Assembly: GCA_016919605.1 (NCBI GenBank)
Contig: JACXTQ010000228.1
Location: 1-10,509, forward strand
DNA length: 10,509 bases
Direction: 5' to 3'
Source: Methylovulum sp.
GTDB taxonomy: Bacteria > Pseudomonadota > Gammaproteobacteria > Methylococcales > Methylomonadaceae
In this document: piece by piece, positions 1-6,382 of the stretch
How positions within the stretch are numbered: position 1 is the stretch's first letter
Layout: each line of letters starts with the position of its first letter
Notes under the pieces: model-generated
What the model was told of the DNA's origin: nothing
Seen by the model: only the letters and a program-made list of their open reading frames with translations
Database searches by the model: none
Translations under genes and position numbers: made by a program

Positions 1-613
1 ATCCTCCCAATCCACAATAACCTTGCGGTTCTTTGGCGAGATATTGCTGATGATAGTCTTCGGCATAGTAAAAGATGCCGGCAGGCATGATTTCTGTGGT
101 GATCGCCCCCAAACCCGCTTGCCTAAGCTTTGTCTGGTAATGGTTTTTGGATGCGTTGGCCGCCGCCAGTTGCCCGTCATGGGTCGTGTAAATGCCGGAA
201 CGGTATTGGCTGCCAATATCATTGCCTTGCCGCATACCTTGCGTGGGATTATGAGCCTCCCAAAACAGTTGCAACAAATCCACAAAAGCTAATTTATCGG
301 GGTCATAAATGACTTTGACCGTTTCAGTATGGCCGGTGCGCCCACTACACACTTCCTGATAGGTCGGATGGGGAGTATAGCCGCCGGTATAGCCTACGGC
401 GGTGCTGTAAACCCCAGGCATTTGCCAGAATTTACGTTCCGCCCCCCAAAAACAGCCCATAGCCAACAGTACTTGCTGCACCTGTTCGGGAAATGGCTCA
501 GCGATGGGGTGGCCGTTGACAAAATGCCGGTTAGTGATGGGCATAGGCGTATCCCTGCCCGGCAATGCTTGATCCGGTCTTGGCATACTTTGTTTGGAGC
601 TGGAGAAAATCAT
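1..613 (-). CDS. msrA: Peptide methionine sulfoxide reductase MsrA (3' end outside window)
   Basis: Reduces methionine-S-sulfoxide in proteins and free methionine, using thioredoxin as electron donor; a cytoplasmic repair enzyme for oxidative damage. Reading the minus strand from an ATG at 613-611 gives 204 residues before the window edge. The catalytic motif GCFWGAE is at about residues 53-59 (nucleophile C54), YTGGYT follows at about 75-80, and the typical C-terminal GYCGLGG at 198-204 carries the first resolving cysteine (C200). E. coli MsrA is 212 residues, so only a short tail, which would hold the second resolving cysteine, is missing. The start is supported by a strong AAGGAGGT ribosome site (617-624). 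It is divergent from hslO across 85 bases, so the two redox-stress genes may share control; no confident msrA promoter was seen. Family assignment is secure. Confidence 0.95.
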   Translation of the reverse strand, partial: MIFSSSKQSMPRPDQALPGRDTPMPITNRHFVNGHPIAEPFPEQVQQVLLAMGCFWGAERKFWQMPGVYSTAVGYTGGYTPHPTYQEVCSGRTGHTETVKVIYDPDKLAFVDLLQLFWEAHNPTQGMRQGNDIGSQYRSGIYTTHDGQLAAANASKNHYQTKLRQAGLGAITTEIMPAGIFYYAEDYHQQYLAKEPQGYCGLGG

Positions 614-665
614 AAGACCTCCTTAGGGTATGATGCTTTCTCCTAAGACTATCAGGAATTTGTCT

Positions 666-671
666 TATAAT
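666..671 (+). promoter_or_regulatory. Candidate -10 element for hslO
   Basis: TATAAT, a perfect sigma70 -10 hexamer, lies 27 bases upstream of the chosen hslO ATG in the msrA-hslO gap. No good -35 is present at 16-18 bases upstream (the sequence there is near TAAGAC), so the promoter may be weak or activator-dependent. No heat-shock sigma32 pattern was recognised. Inferred from sequence only. Confidence 0.4.
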
Positions 672-698
672 AAAGGTCAAACCTTTACTGAGAGAGTT

Positions 699-1571
699 AT
701 GAACAAGCAAGATATTTTACAGCGTTTTTTATTTGCCGAGTTGGGTGTGCGGGGCGAATGGGTCAAATTGGGCGACAGCTGGCAAGCCGCCCGTCAGCAC
801 CAACAAGGCGGTGGCTTTATCCAACAACTATTGGGTCAAGCGTTGGCGGCGGTGACTATGCTGTCAGCCACCATTAAATTTAATGGTGCGATGATTTTAC
901 AGGCACAAGGTGATGGCCCTATCAGGACGTTAGTCGCGCAAGCCACCCATGACCGTAAAATCCGTGGTCTGGTGCGTAGCCAAAGTCCGGTCGAAACGGG
1001 GGCGTTGATTGATTTGTTCGGCGAAGCCGGGCGCTTAGTGCTGACCATCGATGCTGGTAATGGTGAACCTTATCAGGGGATTGTGCCATTGGAAGGCGAA
1101 AATTTGGCCAATGCGTTGGAAACCTATTTTTTACAATCGGAACAGTTGAAAACTCGGTTATGGTTGTTTGCCGACCAAAACCATGCCGCTGGCCTGTTGT
1201 TGCAGGAGTTGCCGGCGCAAAAGCATTTTCAGGCGGATTGGGAGCGTATTGAGTTGTTGGCCAGTACCATTACCCGCAAGGAATTGTTGGAGCTGGATTG
1301 TGAGCAAGTGTTGCACCGTTTGTTCCATGAAGAAAAAATCCGTTTGTTTGATCCCGAACCGATTGCTTTTCAATGTGCCTGTTCCCGTATGCGCATAGAG
1401 CGTACCTTGCGCGCTATGGGTAGGAAAGAATTGGAAGATATTTTGCTGGAACAAACGCAAATTGAAGTGGTCTGTGAGTTTTGTGGGGCTCATTATGGTT
1501 TCGATAAGGTCGATGTGGAGGCTATGTTGGCTCATGATGGTTTAAGCCCTTCTTCGACCACCCGTCATTAA
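699..1571 (+). CDS. hslO: Hsp33 redox-regulated holdase chaperone
   Basis: Cytoplasmic ATP-independent chaperone that is switched on by oxidation plus unfolding and holds unfolding proteins until they can be refolded. The product is 290 residues (E. coli 292). The C-terminal zinc/redox switch is visible as CAC (C226, C228) and CEFC (C259, C262), the expected CxC...CxxC pattern that binds zinc when reduced. The N-terminal substrate-binding domain carries family sequence such as GEWVKLG near residue 18 and a GPIRTLVAQA segment near 69-78. The frame is open further upstream to an ATG at 630, but the ATG at 699 gives the family length, begins MNKQD as expected, and has a GAGAG ribosome site just upstream (690-694). 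It is followed after 17 bases by the lipoprotein gene, probably cotranscribed. Confidence 0.96.
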   Translation: MNKQDILQRFLFAELGVRGEWVKLGDSWQAARQHQQGGGFIQQLLGQALAAVTMLSATIKFNGAMILQAQGDGPIRTLVAQATHDRKIRGLVRSQSPVETGALIDLFGEAGRLVLTIDAGNGEPYQGIVPLEGENLANALETYFLQSEQLKTRLWLFADQNHAAGLLLQELPAQKHFQADWERIELLASTITRKELLELDCEQVLHRLFHEEKIRLFDPEPIAFQCACSRMRIERTLRAMGRKELEDILLEQTQIEVVCEFCGAHYGFDKVDVEAMLAHDGLSPSSTTRH

Positions 1572-1588
1572 CGCCCTATAGGCTATAG

Positions 1589-2365
1589 ATGTCTTCATCC
1601 TTCATTAGGCGCAGTGTCCGTTTTATTGGCGTATTGGTCTTGGCGGCAGCGTTGACGGGCTGCATGTACTGGCTACGCGCCTACCAAACTTATTTGCAAA
1701 TGAATGAATTCGATCACAACTTTAAGGTGGTGGTCAGTGATGAGTTTACTTTACGGTTTAACCAGCCCTTATTGTACAGCCAAGATTTTGTCTCTCTCGC
1801 CAAGCTTTATCCTAGCGAAGACCTGCCAATGGCAGAAGGTAGGCGTTGGCGGTATTGGTTCCGTAAAATTGATAAGGATAAGCGCCTAATTAAACCGGAG
1901 ATCAGTTTTTATTCGCAGATGCTCTTTAACAGCGAAAAGAAACTCATTGCGTGGTCGTTTTCACCGTTATTTTTGCACATCGCCCCGCCCGCGTTTTTGG
2001 AAGTGTCCTTACGATCCATAGCCGGCGCCACTATTGATAAAGACAAGCAATCATTGAAGGCCGATGCCGACCGAGTCGGTAAAATCGATGCTAAGTTGCC
2101 GAAAAAAGCCGCCGTAATGGCGCAACTGGGTGAGCCGCTGGCGATTGAGGACGAGCCTGAGCAAGAAGTGTACGTTTACCATTTCTTGCTCGACACCCCG
2201 CGTATAGAGGAAGGCTACGAAGGCCACGCCTTAAATGAGGTGAAGCTGACCTTTACGAAAAAAAACCAAGAACTGATTATCATGGCGGGCAATTTTGCCG
2301 GTCTGAAAGTGGCCATTGATTATCGCAAATTTCTGCAAGCGCCATCATTAGCCCGCTTGGATTAA
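1589..2365 (+). CDS. Putative lipoprotein of unknown function
   Basis: I do not recognise this 258-residue protein. What can be seen: a positively charged N-terminus (RRSVR), a hydrophobic segment at about 12-22 and a lipobox LTGC with the lipidation cysteine at residue 25. It is therefore predicted to be exported and anchored in a membrane, most likely facing the periplasm. The mature part begins with aromatic, charged sequence (YWLRAYQTY) and has no obvious enzyme motif or repeats; a KKAAVMAQLGEP stretch near residue 172 and several beta-prone segments follow. A weak TAGG element precedes the ATG. Its position 17 bases after hslO suggests cotranscription but says little about function. Being a gene is well supported (length, signal, spacing); its role is unknown. 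Confidence 0.85.
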   Translation: MSSSFIRRSVRFIGVLVLAAALTGCMYWLRAYQTYLQMNEFDHNFKVVVSDEFTLRFNQPLLYSQDFVSLAKLYPSEDLPMAEGRRWRYWFRKIDKDKRLIKPEISFYSQMLFNSEKKLIAWSFSPLFLHIAPPAFLEVSLRSIAGATIDKDKQSLKADADRVGKIDAKLPKKAAVMAQLGEPLAIEDEPEQEVYVYHFLLDTPRIEEGYEGHALNEVKLTFTKKNQELIIMAGNFAGLKVAIDYRKFLQAPSLARLD

Positions 2366-2374
2366 AAATCCAAG
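2356..2374 (+). terminator. Hairpin at the end of the hslO-lipoprotein transcript
   Basis: CTTGGATT (2356-2363), loop AAA, AATCCAAG (2367-2374) form a perfect 8-base-pair stem that includes the lipoprotein stop codon. No T-run follows, so this is at best a weak intrinsic terminator or an RNA-stabilising 3' hairpin. Confidence 0.3.
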
Positions 2375-2450
2375 TAAGCCATCATGGATGGTGCATAGGC
2401 TAAGCGTTGGTGTAATGTTTGGCCTTTCTAGTGGCTAACTATTTTTAAGC

Positions 2451-2480
2451 GGATTTAAGCGGATTTAAGCGGATTTAAGC
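2451..2480. repeat. Tandem decamer repeat GGATTTAAGC x3
   Basis: Three exact head-to-tail copies of GGATTTAAGC, preceded by a partial fourth copy (TTTAAGC at 2444-2450). The repeat overlaps the 3' end of the IHF-like gene on the minus strand: the reversed unit GCTTAAATCC supplies its final Ser-Ala codons and the TAA stop (2465-2467). Because the unit is not a multiple of three, most changes of copy number upstream of the stop would alter the C-terminus. The repeat is directly visible; any role is unknown. Confidence 0.85.
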
Positions 2481-2767
2481 GCTTTAGCCGAGGTGGCGAT
2501 CCGTTGCCGCAGTTCTTTGCCCGCCTTAAAGTGCGCGGCGTATCTGGGCGGTACATGCAGGGATTGGCCGGAGATAAAATCGCGGCCTTTGCGGGAAATG
2601 CGATAATGGACTGAAAATACGCCAAAATTACGAATTTCTACCCGCTCTTTTGCCGCTAGGGCTTCGGCGATCCGGTTAAGGATACAATTGACGGATTGCT
2701 CAACCGCTTTTTTGCTTAGATGTGGACATTTTTCGGCCAGAGTTTTGATCAGTTCGTGTTTGGTCAT
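2465..2767 (-). CDS. Integration host factor beta-like / HU-family DNA-binding protein
   Basis: A 100-residue HU/IHF-family nucleoid protein. The N-terminus (MTKHELIKTLA) and the core (ERVEIRNFGVFSVHYR, 41-56; HFKAGKELRQR, 79-89) match IHF-beta better than HU, so it should dimerise and bind DNA through beta-ribbon arms. Two conserved features differ. The arm-tip Asn-Pro of GRNPKTG is replaced by Asp-Phe in GRDFISG (61-67), and the usual PGKEL proline is alanine (A82). The arm proline normally intercalates and produces the sharp bend, so bending may be altered. The C-terminus carries an extra AKALKSA tail encoded partly by the decamer repeat. The frame extends 12 codons further upstream to 2803, but the ATG at 2767 gives the classic MTK start with an AGGA ribosome site 9 bases before it. 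It may be a divergent paralogue rather than the main ihfB, so no symbol is assigned. It is divergent from pqqD. Confidence 0.88.
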   Translation of the reverse strand: MTKHELIKTLAEKCPHLSKKAVEQSVNCILNRIAEALAAKERVEIRNFGVFSVHYRISRKGRDFISGQSLHVPPRYAAHFKAGKELRQRIATSAKALKSA

Positions 2768-2840
2768 TGCCTGTTTTCCTGTGTTAAAGCGCTTGCTAGC
2801 CACCTGTGCCCTACCGTTTTATGGGACTGTCCGGCTAATA

Positions 2841-2881
2841 ACTGTGGCATATCACACAGTGACTATGGCATATGCCACAGT
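2841..2881. promoter_or_regulatory. Tandem pair of 20-base palindromic operator-like sites
   Basis: Two copies, ACTGTGGCATATCACACAGT (2841-2860) and ACTATGGCATATGCCACAGT (2862-2881), match at 17 of 20 positions and are offset by 21 bases, about two helical turns. Each is a dyad. The first has ACTGTG/CACAGT arms in a TGTG-N8-CACA layout like CRP-family sites. The second contains the perfect palindrome TGGCATATGCCA (2866-2877). Together they also form 13-base inverted repeats (2840-2852 with 2870-2882). They lie 74 bases before the IHF-like ATG and about 250 before pqqD. The arrangement fits two regulator dimers on one DNA face. The regulator is unknown; the CRP/FNR-family resemblance is inference. 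Confidence 0.65.
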
Positions 2882-3025
2882 TGGAAGGCTTGGTAAAGCA
2901 AGCTTATTGTTTTTAATAAAGTTTTGTTTTAGGACAGGTATACTGTGCAATTGCGATACCAGATTGCCAAGACCTTAGTGCTAATCAATTTAATCTTGTA
3001 TGTAGACACCTGATTTTTGGCTATT

Positions 3026-3054
3026 TTGCAAATGGCAAAACTACCGCTTATAAA
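3026..3054 (+). promoter_or_regulatory. Sigma70-type promoter for pqqDE
   Basis: TTGCAA (3026-3031), a 17-base spacer and TATAAA (3049-3054) make a good sigma70-like promoter, predicting a start near 3061 and a leader of about 73 bases to the pqqD ATG. The inverted repeat TTTTGC/GCAAAA (3024-3029, 3035-3040) overlaps the -35 and could be an operator. A second possible -10, TATACT (2939-2944), lies further upstream without a convincing -35. Confidence 0.55.
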
Positions 3055-3094
3055 AGTCAGTGATTTTGCTAAAATTACGCTTGTCCCTGATCGG

Positions 3095-3110
3095 GCCGTT
3101 AAAAAACGGC
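3095..3110 (+). other. Leader hairpin upstream of pqqD
   Basis: GCCGTT (3095-3100), loop AAAA, AACGGC (3105-3110): a perfect 6-base-pair stem in the predicted 5' leader, 23 bases before the pqqD ATG. No T-run follows, so it is not a plain terminator; it could affect translation or mRNA stability. Function is inferred only from position. Confidence 0.35.
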
Positions 3111-3133
3111 ATCACTAACCCATACGCTACCTT

Positions 3134-3403
3134 ATGACCTTAAACCCGCAATTGCCCCTTTCAATCTCCCGTACCCATCGCTTGCAGTGGGAAGAAGCCC
3201 AGCAAAAATTTGTCATCCTTTATCCTGAGGGCATGGTCGAGCTTAACCAAAGTTCGGCGGAAATTTTAAAGTGTTGTGATGGCGTACATACGCTTACCGA
3301 TATTGTCGGTGACTTGGAGCAGAAATTCGCCACGTCCGGTTTGCACAATGATATTTCCGCTTTTTTGGAGGTCGCCTTAAACAATGGCTGGATACAACAA
3401 TAA
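3134..3403 (+). CDS. pqqD: PqqD, peptide chaperone of PQQ biosynthesis
   Basis: A small protein that binds the PqqA precursor peptide and presents it to the radical SAM enzyme PqqE in pyrroloquinoline quinone synthesis. The 89-residue product has the family size and hallmarks in order: an RLQWEEAQQKFVILYPEG stretch at about 16-33, VELN (35-38), AEILKCCDG (42-50) and a C-terminal FLEVALNNGW. No strong ribosome site precedes the ATG, but the whole conserved domain lies downstream of it. The last 20 bases overlap the start of pqqE, typical of translational coupling between partners. No pqqA, pqqB or pqqC is adjacent; they must be elsewhere if the pathway is complete. Confidence 0.93.
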   Translation: MTLNPQLPLSISRTHRLQWEEAQQKFVILYPEGMVELNQSSAEILKCCDGVHTLTDIVGDLEQKFATSGLHNDISAFLEVALNNGWIQQ

Positions 3404-4517
3404 TTTAACCAAGACCACGCCTCCGCGCTGGTTACTGGCCGAACTGACTTACGCTTGCCCTTTGCAGTGCCCTTATTGCTCCAATCCCTTGGATTATGCG
3501 AGCTATAAGGCGGAATTAAGCACGGATGACTGGAAACGGGTTTTGGAACAAGCGCGGAAATTGGGCGCGGTGCAATTGGGTTTTTCGGGGGGCGAACCGC
3601 TGACACGTTCGGATTTGCCACAATTGGTCAAGCACGCGCGGGATTTGGGCTATTATTCCAACCTGATTACCTCAGGCTATGGCATGACCGAGGAGAAAAT
3701 TGTCCAACTAAAAGAAGCGGGGCTAGATCATATCCAGGTCAGCATCCAAGCCAGTAGCCAAGAACTTAACGACCATATTGCAGGTACGGCTTCGTTTGCA
3801 CATAAAAAAGAAGTCGCCCGTCTGGTCAAAAAGCATGGCTATCCAATGGTGTTATGTGTGGTGATCCATCGGGAAAACATCCACCAAATGCCGGAAATTT
3901 TGGCAATGGCCCAAGAGCTGGGCGCTGATTATTTAGAGCTTGCCAACACTCAGTATTATGGTTGGGCGCATGTTAACCGAGATTTGTTGTTGCCGACCAA
4001 GGAGCAGTTTGAGCAAGCCGAAGCCATTGCCCAAGCGTTTAAGGAAACGGTGGCCGGTAAGATGAAAATTTATTATGTCGTGCCAGATTTTTATGAAGAT
4101 CGCCCCAAGGCCTGTATGAACGGTTGGGGAACCACTTTTCTGACCATCGCCCCTGATGGGGTGGCCTTGCCTTGCCACTCGGCGCGTGAGTTGCCGGGCT
4201 TGGATTGCCCTAATGTCAACGATTACAGTATTGCCGATATCTGGTATGAATCAAAAGCCTTTAATTTTTTCCGAGGCTTTGAATGGATGAAAGAGCCTTG
4301 CCGTAGTTGTGACGAGAAGGCCAAAGATTTCGGCGGTTGCCGTTGCCAAGCGTATTTGCTGACAGGGGATATGTACAATGCCGATCCGGTGTGCAGCAAA
4401 TCAGATCGGCATGGCGTGGTGCAAGAGGCAATAGAATCGGCTAAGCAGGCCGCCTTGGCGGTTGAAGAAAAGCCATTGGTTTTTAGGAACAGTAAAAACT
4501 CCAAGTTGTTCGGATAA
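3384..4517 (+). CDS. pqqE: PqqE, radical SAM/SPASM enzyme of PQQ biosynthesis
   Basis: Catalyses the first committed step of PQQ synthesis, forming the carbon-carbon cross-link between the conserved Glu and Tyr of the PqqA peptide, with PqqD as peptide carrier. The 377-residue length is normal. The radical SAM motif is TYACPLQCPYC, with iron-sulfur ligands C25, C29 and C32, followed by GGEP (69-72) of the SAM-binding site. The C-terminal SPASM region is cysteine-rich (C244, C264, C275, C306, C309, C319, C321, C337), as expected for auxiliary clusters. The start is an ATG inside the end of pqqD with a GGAGGT ribosome site (3367-3372), 11 bases upstream. The product, PQQ, is the cofactor of methanol dehydrogenase and other periplasmic quinoproteins. 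Confidence 0.96.
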   Translation: MAGYNNNLTKTTPPRWLLAELTYACPLQCPYCSNPLDYASYKAELSTDDWKRVLEQARKLGAVQLGFSGGEPLTRSDLPQLVKHARDLGYYSNLITSGYGMTEEKIVQLKEAGLDHIQVSIQASSQELNDHIAGTASFAHKKEVARLVKKHGYPMVLCVVIHRENIHQMPEILAMAQELGADYLELANTQYYGWAHVNRDLLLPTKEQFEQAEAIAQAFKETVAGKMKIYYVVPDFYEDRPKACMNGWGTTFLTIAPDGVALPCHSARELPGLDCPNVNDYSIADIWYESKAFNFFRGFEWMKEPCRSCDEKAKDFGGCRCQAYLLTGDMYNADPVCSKSDRHGVVQEAIESAKQAALAVEEKPLVFRNSKNSKLFG

Positions 4518-4736
4518 AAACCAAGCGGTGAGCTTAACCATCCTACGGTTCTCCAGAGATAATACGCTCCTTGCCCTTTTGGAGGCTTGGAGCTATCTGC
4601 TAAGGCGGTTAACCCTTCGGCATAGGGGTGTATCCGTAACGAAGGTGGCGACGGTTTCTGCGAAGTCCACTCGAACACCATGGGAGCTTTTTGGTGGTTG
4701 CTTTTTACTCTTAGCGAAAATTAACTGGAGGGTAGG
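4518..4736. other. Structured intergenic region between convergent pqqE and HD-GYP genes
   Basis: No gene is recognised in these 219 bases. One frame on each strand stays open through much of it, but neither translation resembles a known family and neither has a ribosome site. Visible structures: a hairpin with GCTCC/GGAGC (4566-4570, 4589-4593) and inner GCC/GGC (4573-4575, 4584-4586), and a second hairpin at 4674-4699. It could be a repeat, a remnant or a small RNA; sequence alone does not decide. Confidence 0.4.
4674..4706 (+). terminator. Possible intrinsic terminator after pqqDE
   Basis: AACACCA (4674-4680) pairs with TGGTGGTT (4692-4699) with one bulged G, an 11-base loop, and is followed by GC then TTTTT (4702-4706). 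The layout fits a weak rho-independent terminator for plus-strand transcripts, although it lies about 155 bases past the pqqE stop. Confidence 0.35.
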
Positions 4737-5984
4737 TTATCCAGGTTGCCCCTCAAGCCTTGGGATGCTTGCCACTTTTATACCCAATTCCTTGATAATC
4801 TGCTCTCTAAGATCCTCTCCCATAGTGCTAGGGTCAATGACTTTACTGATGAGCAATAAAGGTCTACCATCTTTATCCCGAAAGCGGTCAAGATTGATGA
4901 CTTGTGGGGTGCGGCGTATTTCACCGGTATGATCGCGGATAACCATGACCGTGGGCAACAAATGCTTATCCGGTTTCATGGCGACTACAATGCCGATAGC
5001 ACCATTATTGAGCTTTACAACGCTGCCGACTGGATAAATCCCTAAGCATTTTATAAACCCTTCAACCAATTCGCTATCAAAAGAAGTGCTACGCAAGGCA
5101 TAAAGAGTTTTAAGGGCATCGGAACACGACACTTGTTTTTTAGGGTCATTATTGTTCGTTAGCCTCTCATAGCTATCGGTAATGGCGATGATTTTGGTTA
5201 TCAAACTGAGTTCGGAGCCTTTTAGGCCACGCGGATACCCCGTGCCGTCTATCCTTTCATGATGGGTATAAGCGGCTTCAGCCGCTTCGGCGGGCATTTC
5301 GGGAATTTTTTGCAACATCTCCGCACCGTACTGAGTGTGCAGTTGTACCTGCTCCTGTTCTTCGGGTGTTAAATCATCGGTATGTTTGTCGAGAATGGCT
5401 TTAGAAACTTTTGCTTCGCCAATATCGTGCAAAAAGGCGGCGATGCTCAGTTGTGACAGCTGCTCGCTATTAAGCCCCAAAGCATGGCCGAATAGGGTGC
5501 TGAAAACGCAAGTGTTGATGCTGTGGGTGACGGTGTCTTGCCGTTTCGAACGTAGCGTGCTTAATAACAAAAGGGCGCCCGGATTGTGCATGACGCTGTT
5601 GATTACGCCATGAACGCAGGATTTGACTTCTGGTAGGGTAATGTAATTGTTGATACGGAAATTATTGAGCACCTTGTGCAAAGAAAGCGATGCGTCCTGA
5701 TAAACATGACGCGCCTTAGCCATTTCTTGTTCAAAGCTTTTTTTATTGTTCTGCGCGGTTTCGTGAAACTGCTGTTCCGGTGTCAGCTCTGACCTTAGTT
5801 TCAGTGTCGGTGCGCTCTGTTCGCTATCGATTTTAACCATCTTACAGACGCGCTGTAATTGTTCAATCTGACTTTCGTTCTCAATGAGAAAGCCTTGGAA
5901 CATAAAGGTGGTTTCTAACCAAGGCCGATCTAAATGTGCAACATACATGCCAATTTTTAGGTCTTTTGTCTCAATATCTATCAT
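4737..5984 (-). CDS. HD-GYP domain cyclic-di-GMP phosphodiesterase-type protein
   Basis: Predicted cytoplasmic enzyme hydrolysing the second messenger cyclic-di-GMP. The product is 415 residues. The N-terminal part (about 1-130) resembles the DUF3391-type region that often precedes HD-GYP domains, and there is no membrane segment or receiver domain. HD-GYP motifs in order: H154 (THS), HDIG (186-189), H216 with QYG, HHERIDGTGYP (241-251) and D270 (AITDSYE). All expected metal-binding His/Asp residues appear present. One departure: the lysine of the usual HDIGK is glutamate (E190). The C-terminal part (about 315-415) is a small tail rich in beta-type sequence (GSVVKLNNGAIGIVV). An AGGA ribosome site lies 7 bases before the ATG. 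It stands alone, convergent with pqqE. Activity is inferred from the motifs. Confidence 0.92.
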   Translation of the reverse strand: MIDIETKDLKIGMYVAHLDRPWLETTFMFQGFLIENESQIEQLQRVCKMVKIDSEQSAPTLKLRSELTPEQQFHETAQNNKKSFEQEMAKARHVYQDASLSLHKVLNNFRINNYITLPEVKSCVHGVINSVMHNPGALLLLSTLRSKRQDTVTHSINTCVFSTLFGHALGLNSEQLSQLSIAAFLHDIGEAKVSKAILDKHTDDLTPEEQEQVQLHTQYGAEMLQKIPEMPAEAAEAAYTHHERIDGTGYPRGLKGSELSLITKIIAITDSYERLTNNNDPKKQVSCSDALKTLYALRSTSFDSELVEGFIKCLGIYPVGSVVKLNNGAIGIVVAMKPDKHLLPTVMVIRDHTGEIRRTPQVINLDRFRDKDGRPLLLISKVIDPSTMGEDLREQIIKELGIKVASIPRLEGQPG

Positions 5985-6142
5985 GTTAAATTCCTAAAGT
6001 CCGTGTTAAGCATCGTTATCAATGGGATAATTTAGGTTGCCACCTCGCTTTGTAAGGGCGGGAGGGAAAACGTGCCGCCACTGTTATTGGCCGTTTATCT
6101 TAAACCATCGTTTAATTATTGTTATTTAGTATTGAAGACTTT

Positions 6143-6169
6143 ATTTTAGTCCGCAAGTTTCGTTGTCAA
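6143..6169 (-). promoter_or_regulatory. Candidate promoter of the HD-GYP gene
   Basis: On the minus strand a perfect -35 TTGACA (6169-6164) is followed after 15 bases by TAAAAT (6148-6143). The spacer is two bases shorter than ideal. It would give a leader of about 150 bases. Confidence 0.4.
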
Positions 6170-6382
6170 GTGACGGTAATGAAGAAGCTGTTCGGCGTTA
6201 CATCTGCTATCAAACCCATCGCGCCGCCACAATAGCACAATGGTCTTATTCGCTCTACTATACAGGCCAATAAAATTGCTCAAAATAATGGTCGGAAAAA
6301 TAGTGGCTGAGAGCCTTGAGAACCTCTTCGGGATAGGGAAAGGTTGGGCTGTGAGGTGGCATGTTTTCTGACTGTTTTCAGT

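Noticed and set aside
1158..1535. Minus-strand open frame inside hslO
   Set aside because: Shadow of the conserved Hsp33 coding sequence, which is certain.
2883..3133. Possible pqqA peptide gene upstream of pqqD
   Set aside because: No short frame here has the Glu-x3-Tyr core or a start with a ribosome site.
4223..4681. Minus-strand open frame of 152 codons antisense to the pqqE end
   Set aside because: Mostly antisense to the conserved SPASM region of pqqE; no ribosome site or motif.
4640..4690. Possible tRNA because of a TTCGA on the minus strand
   Set aside because: No acceptor stem or cloverleaf can be folded around it and the T-arm does not pair.
4462..4932. Plus-strand open frame of 156 codons covering the pqqE 3' end, the gap and the HD-GYP 3' end
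   Set aside because: Overlaps two certain genes, begins inside pqqE in another frame without a ribosome site, and resembles no known family. The part within the gap is flagged as a finding instead.
5985..6140. Possible cyclic-di-GMP riboswitch in the HD-GYP leader
   Set aside because: Function of the gene made it attractive, but the conserved core of known c-di-GMP riboswitch classes is not visible.
6264..6362. Short minus-strand frame starting MPPHSPTFPYPEEVL (34 codons, stop near 6260)
   Set aside because: Its composition looks protein-like, but it has no ribosome site, ends quickly and cannot be tied to a family.
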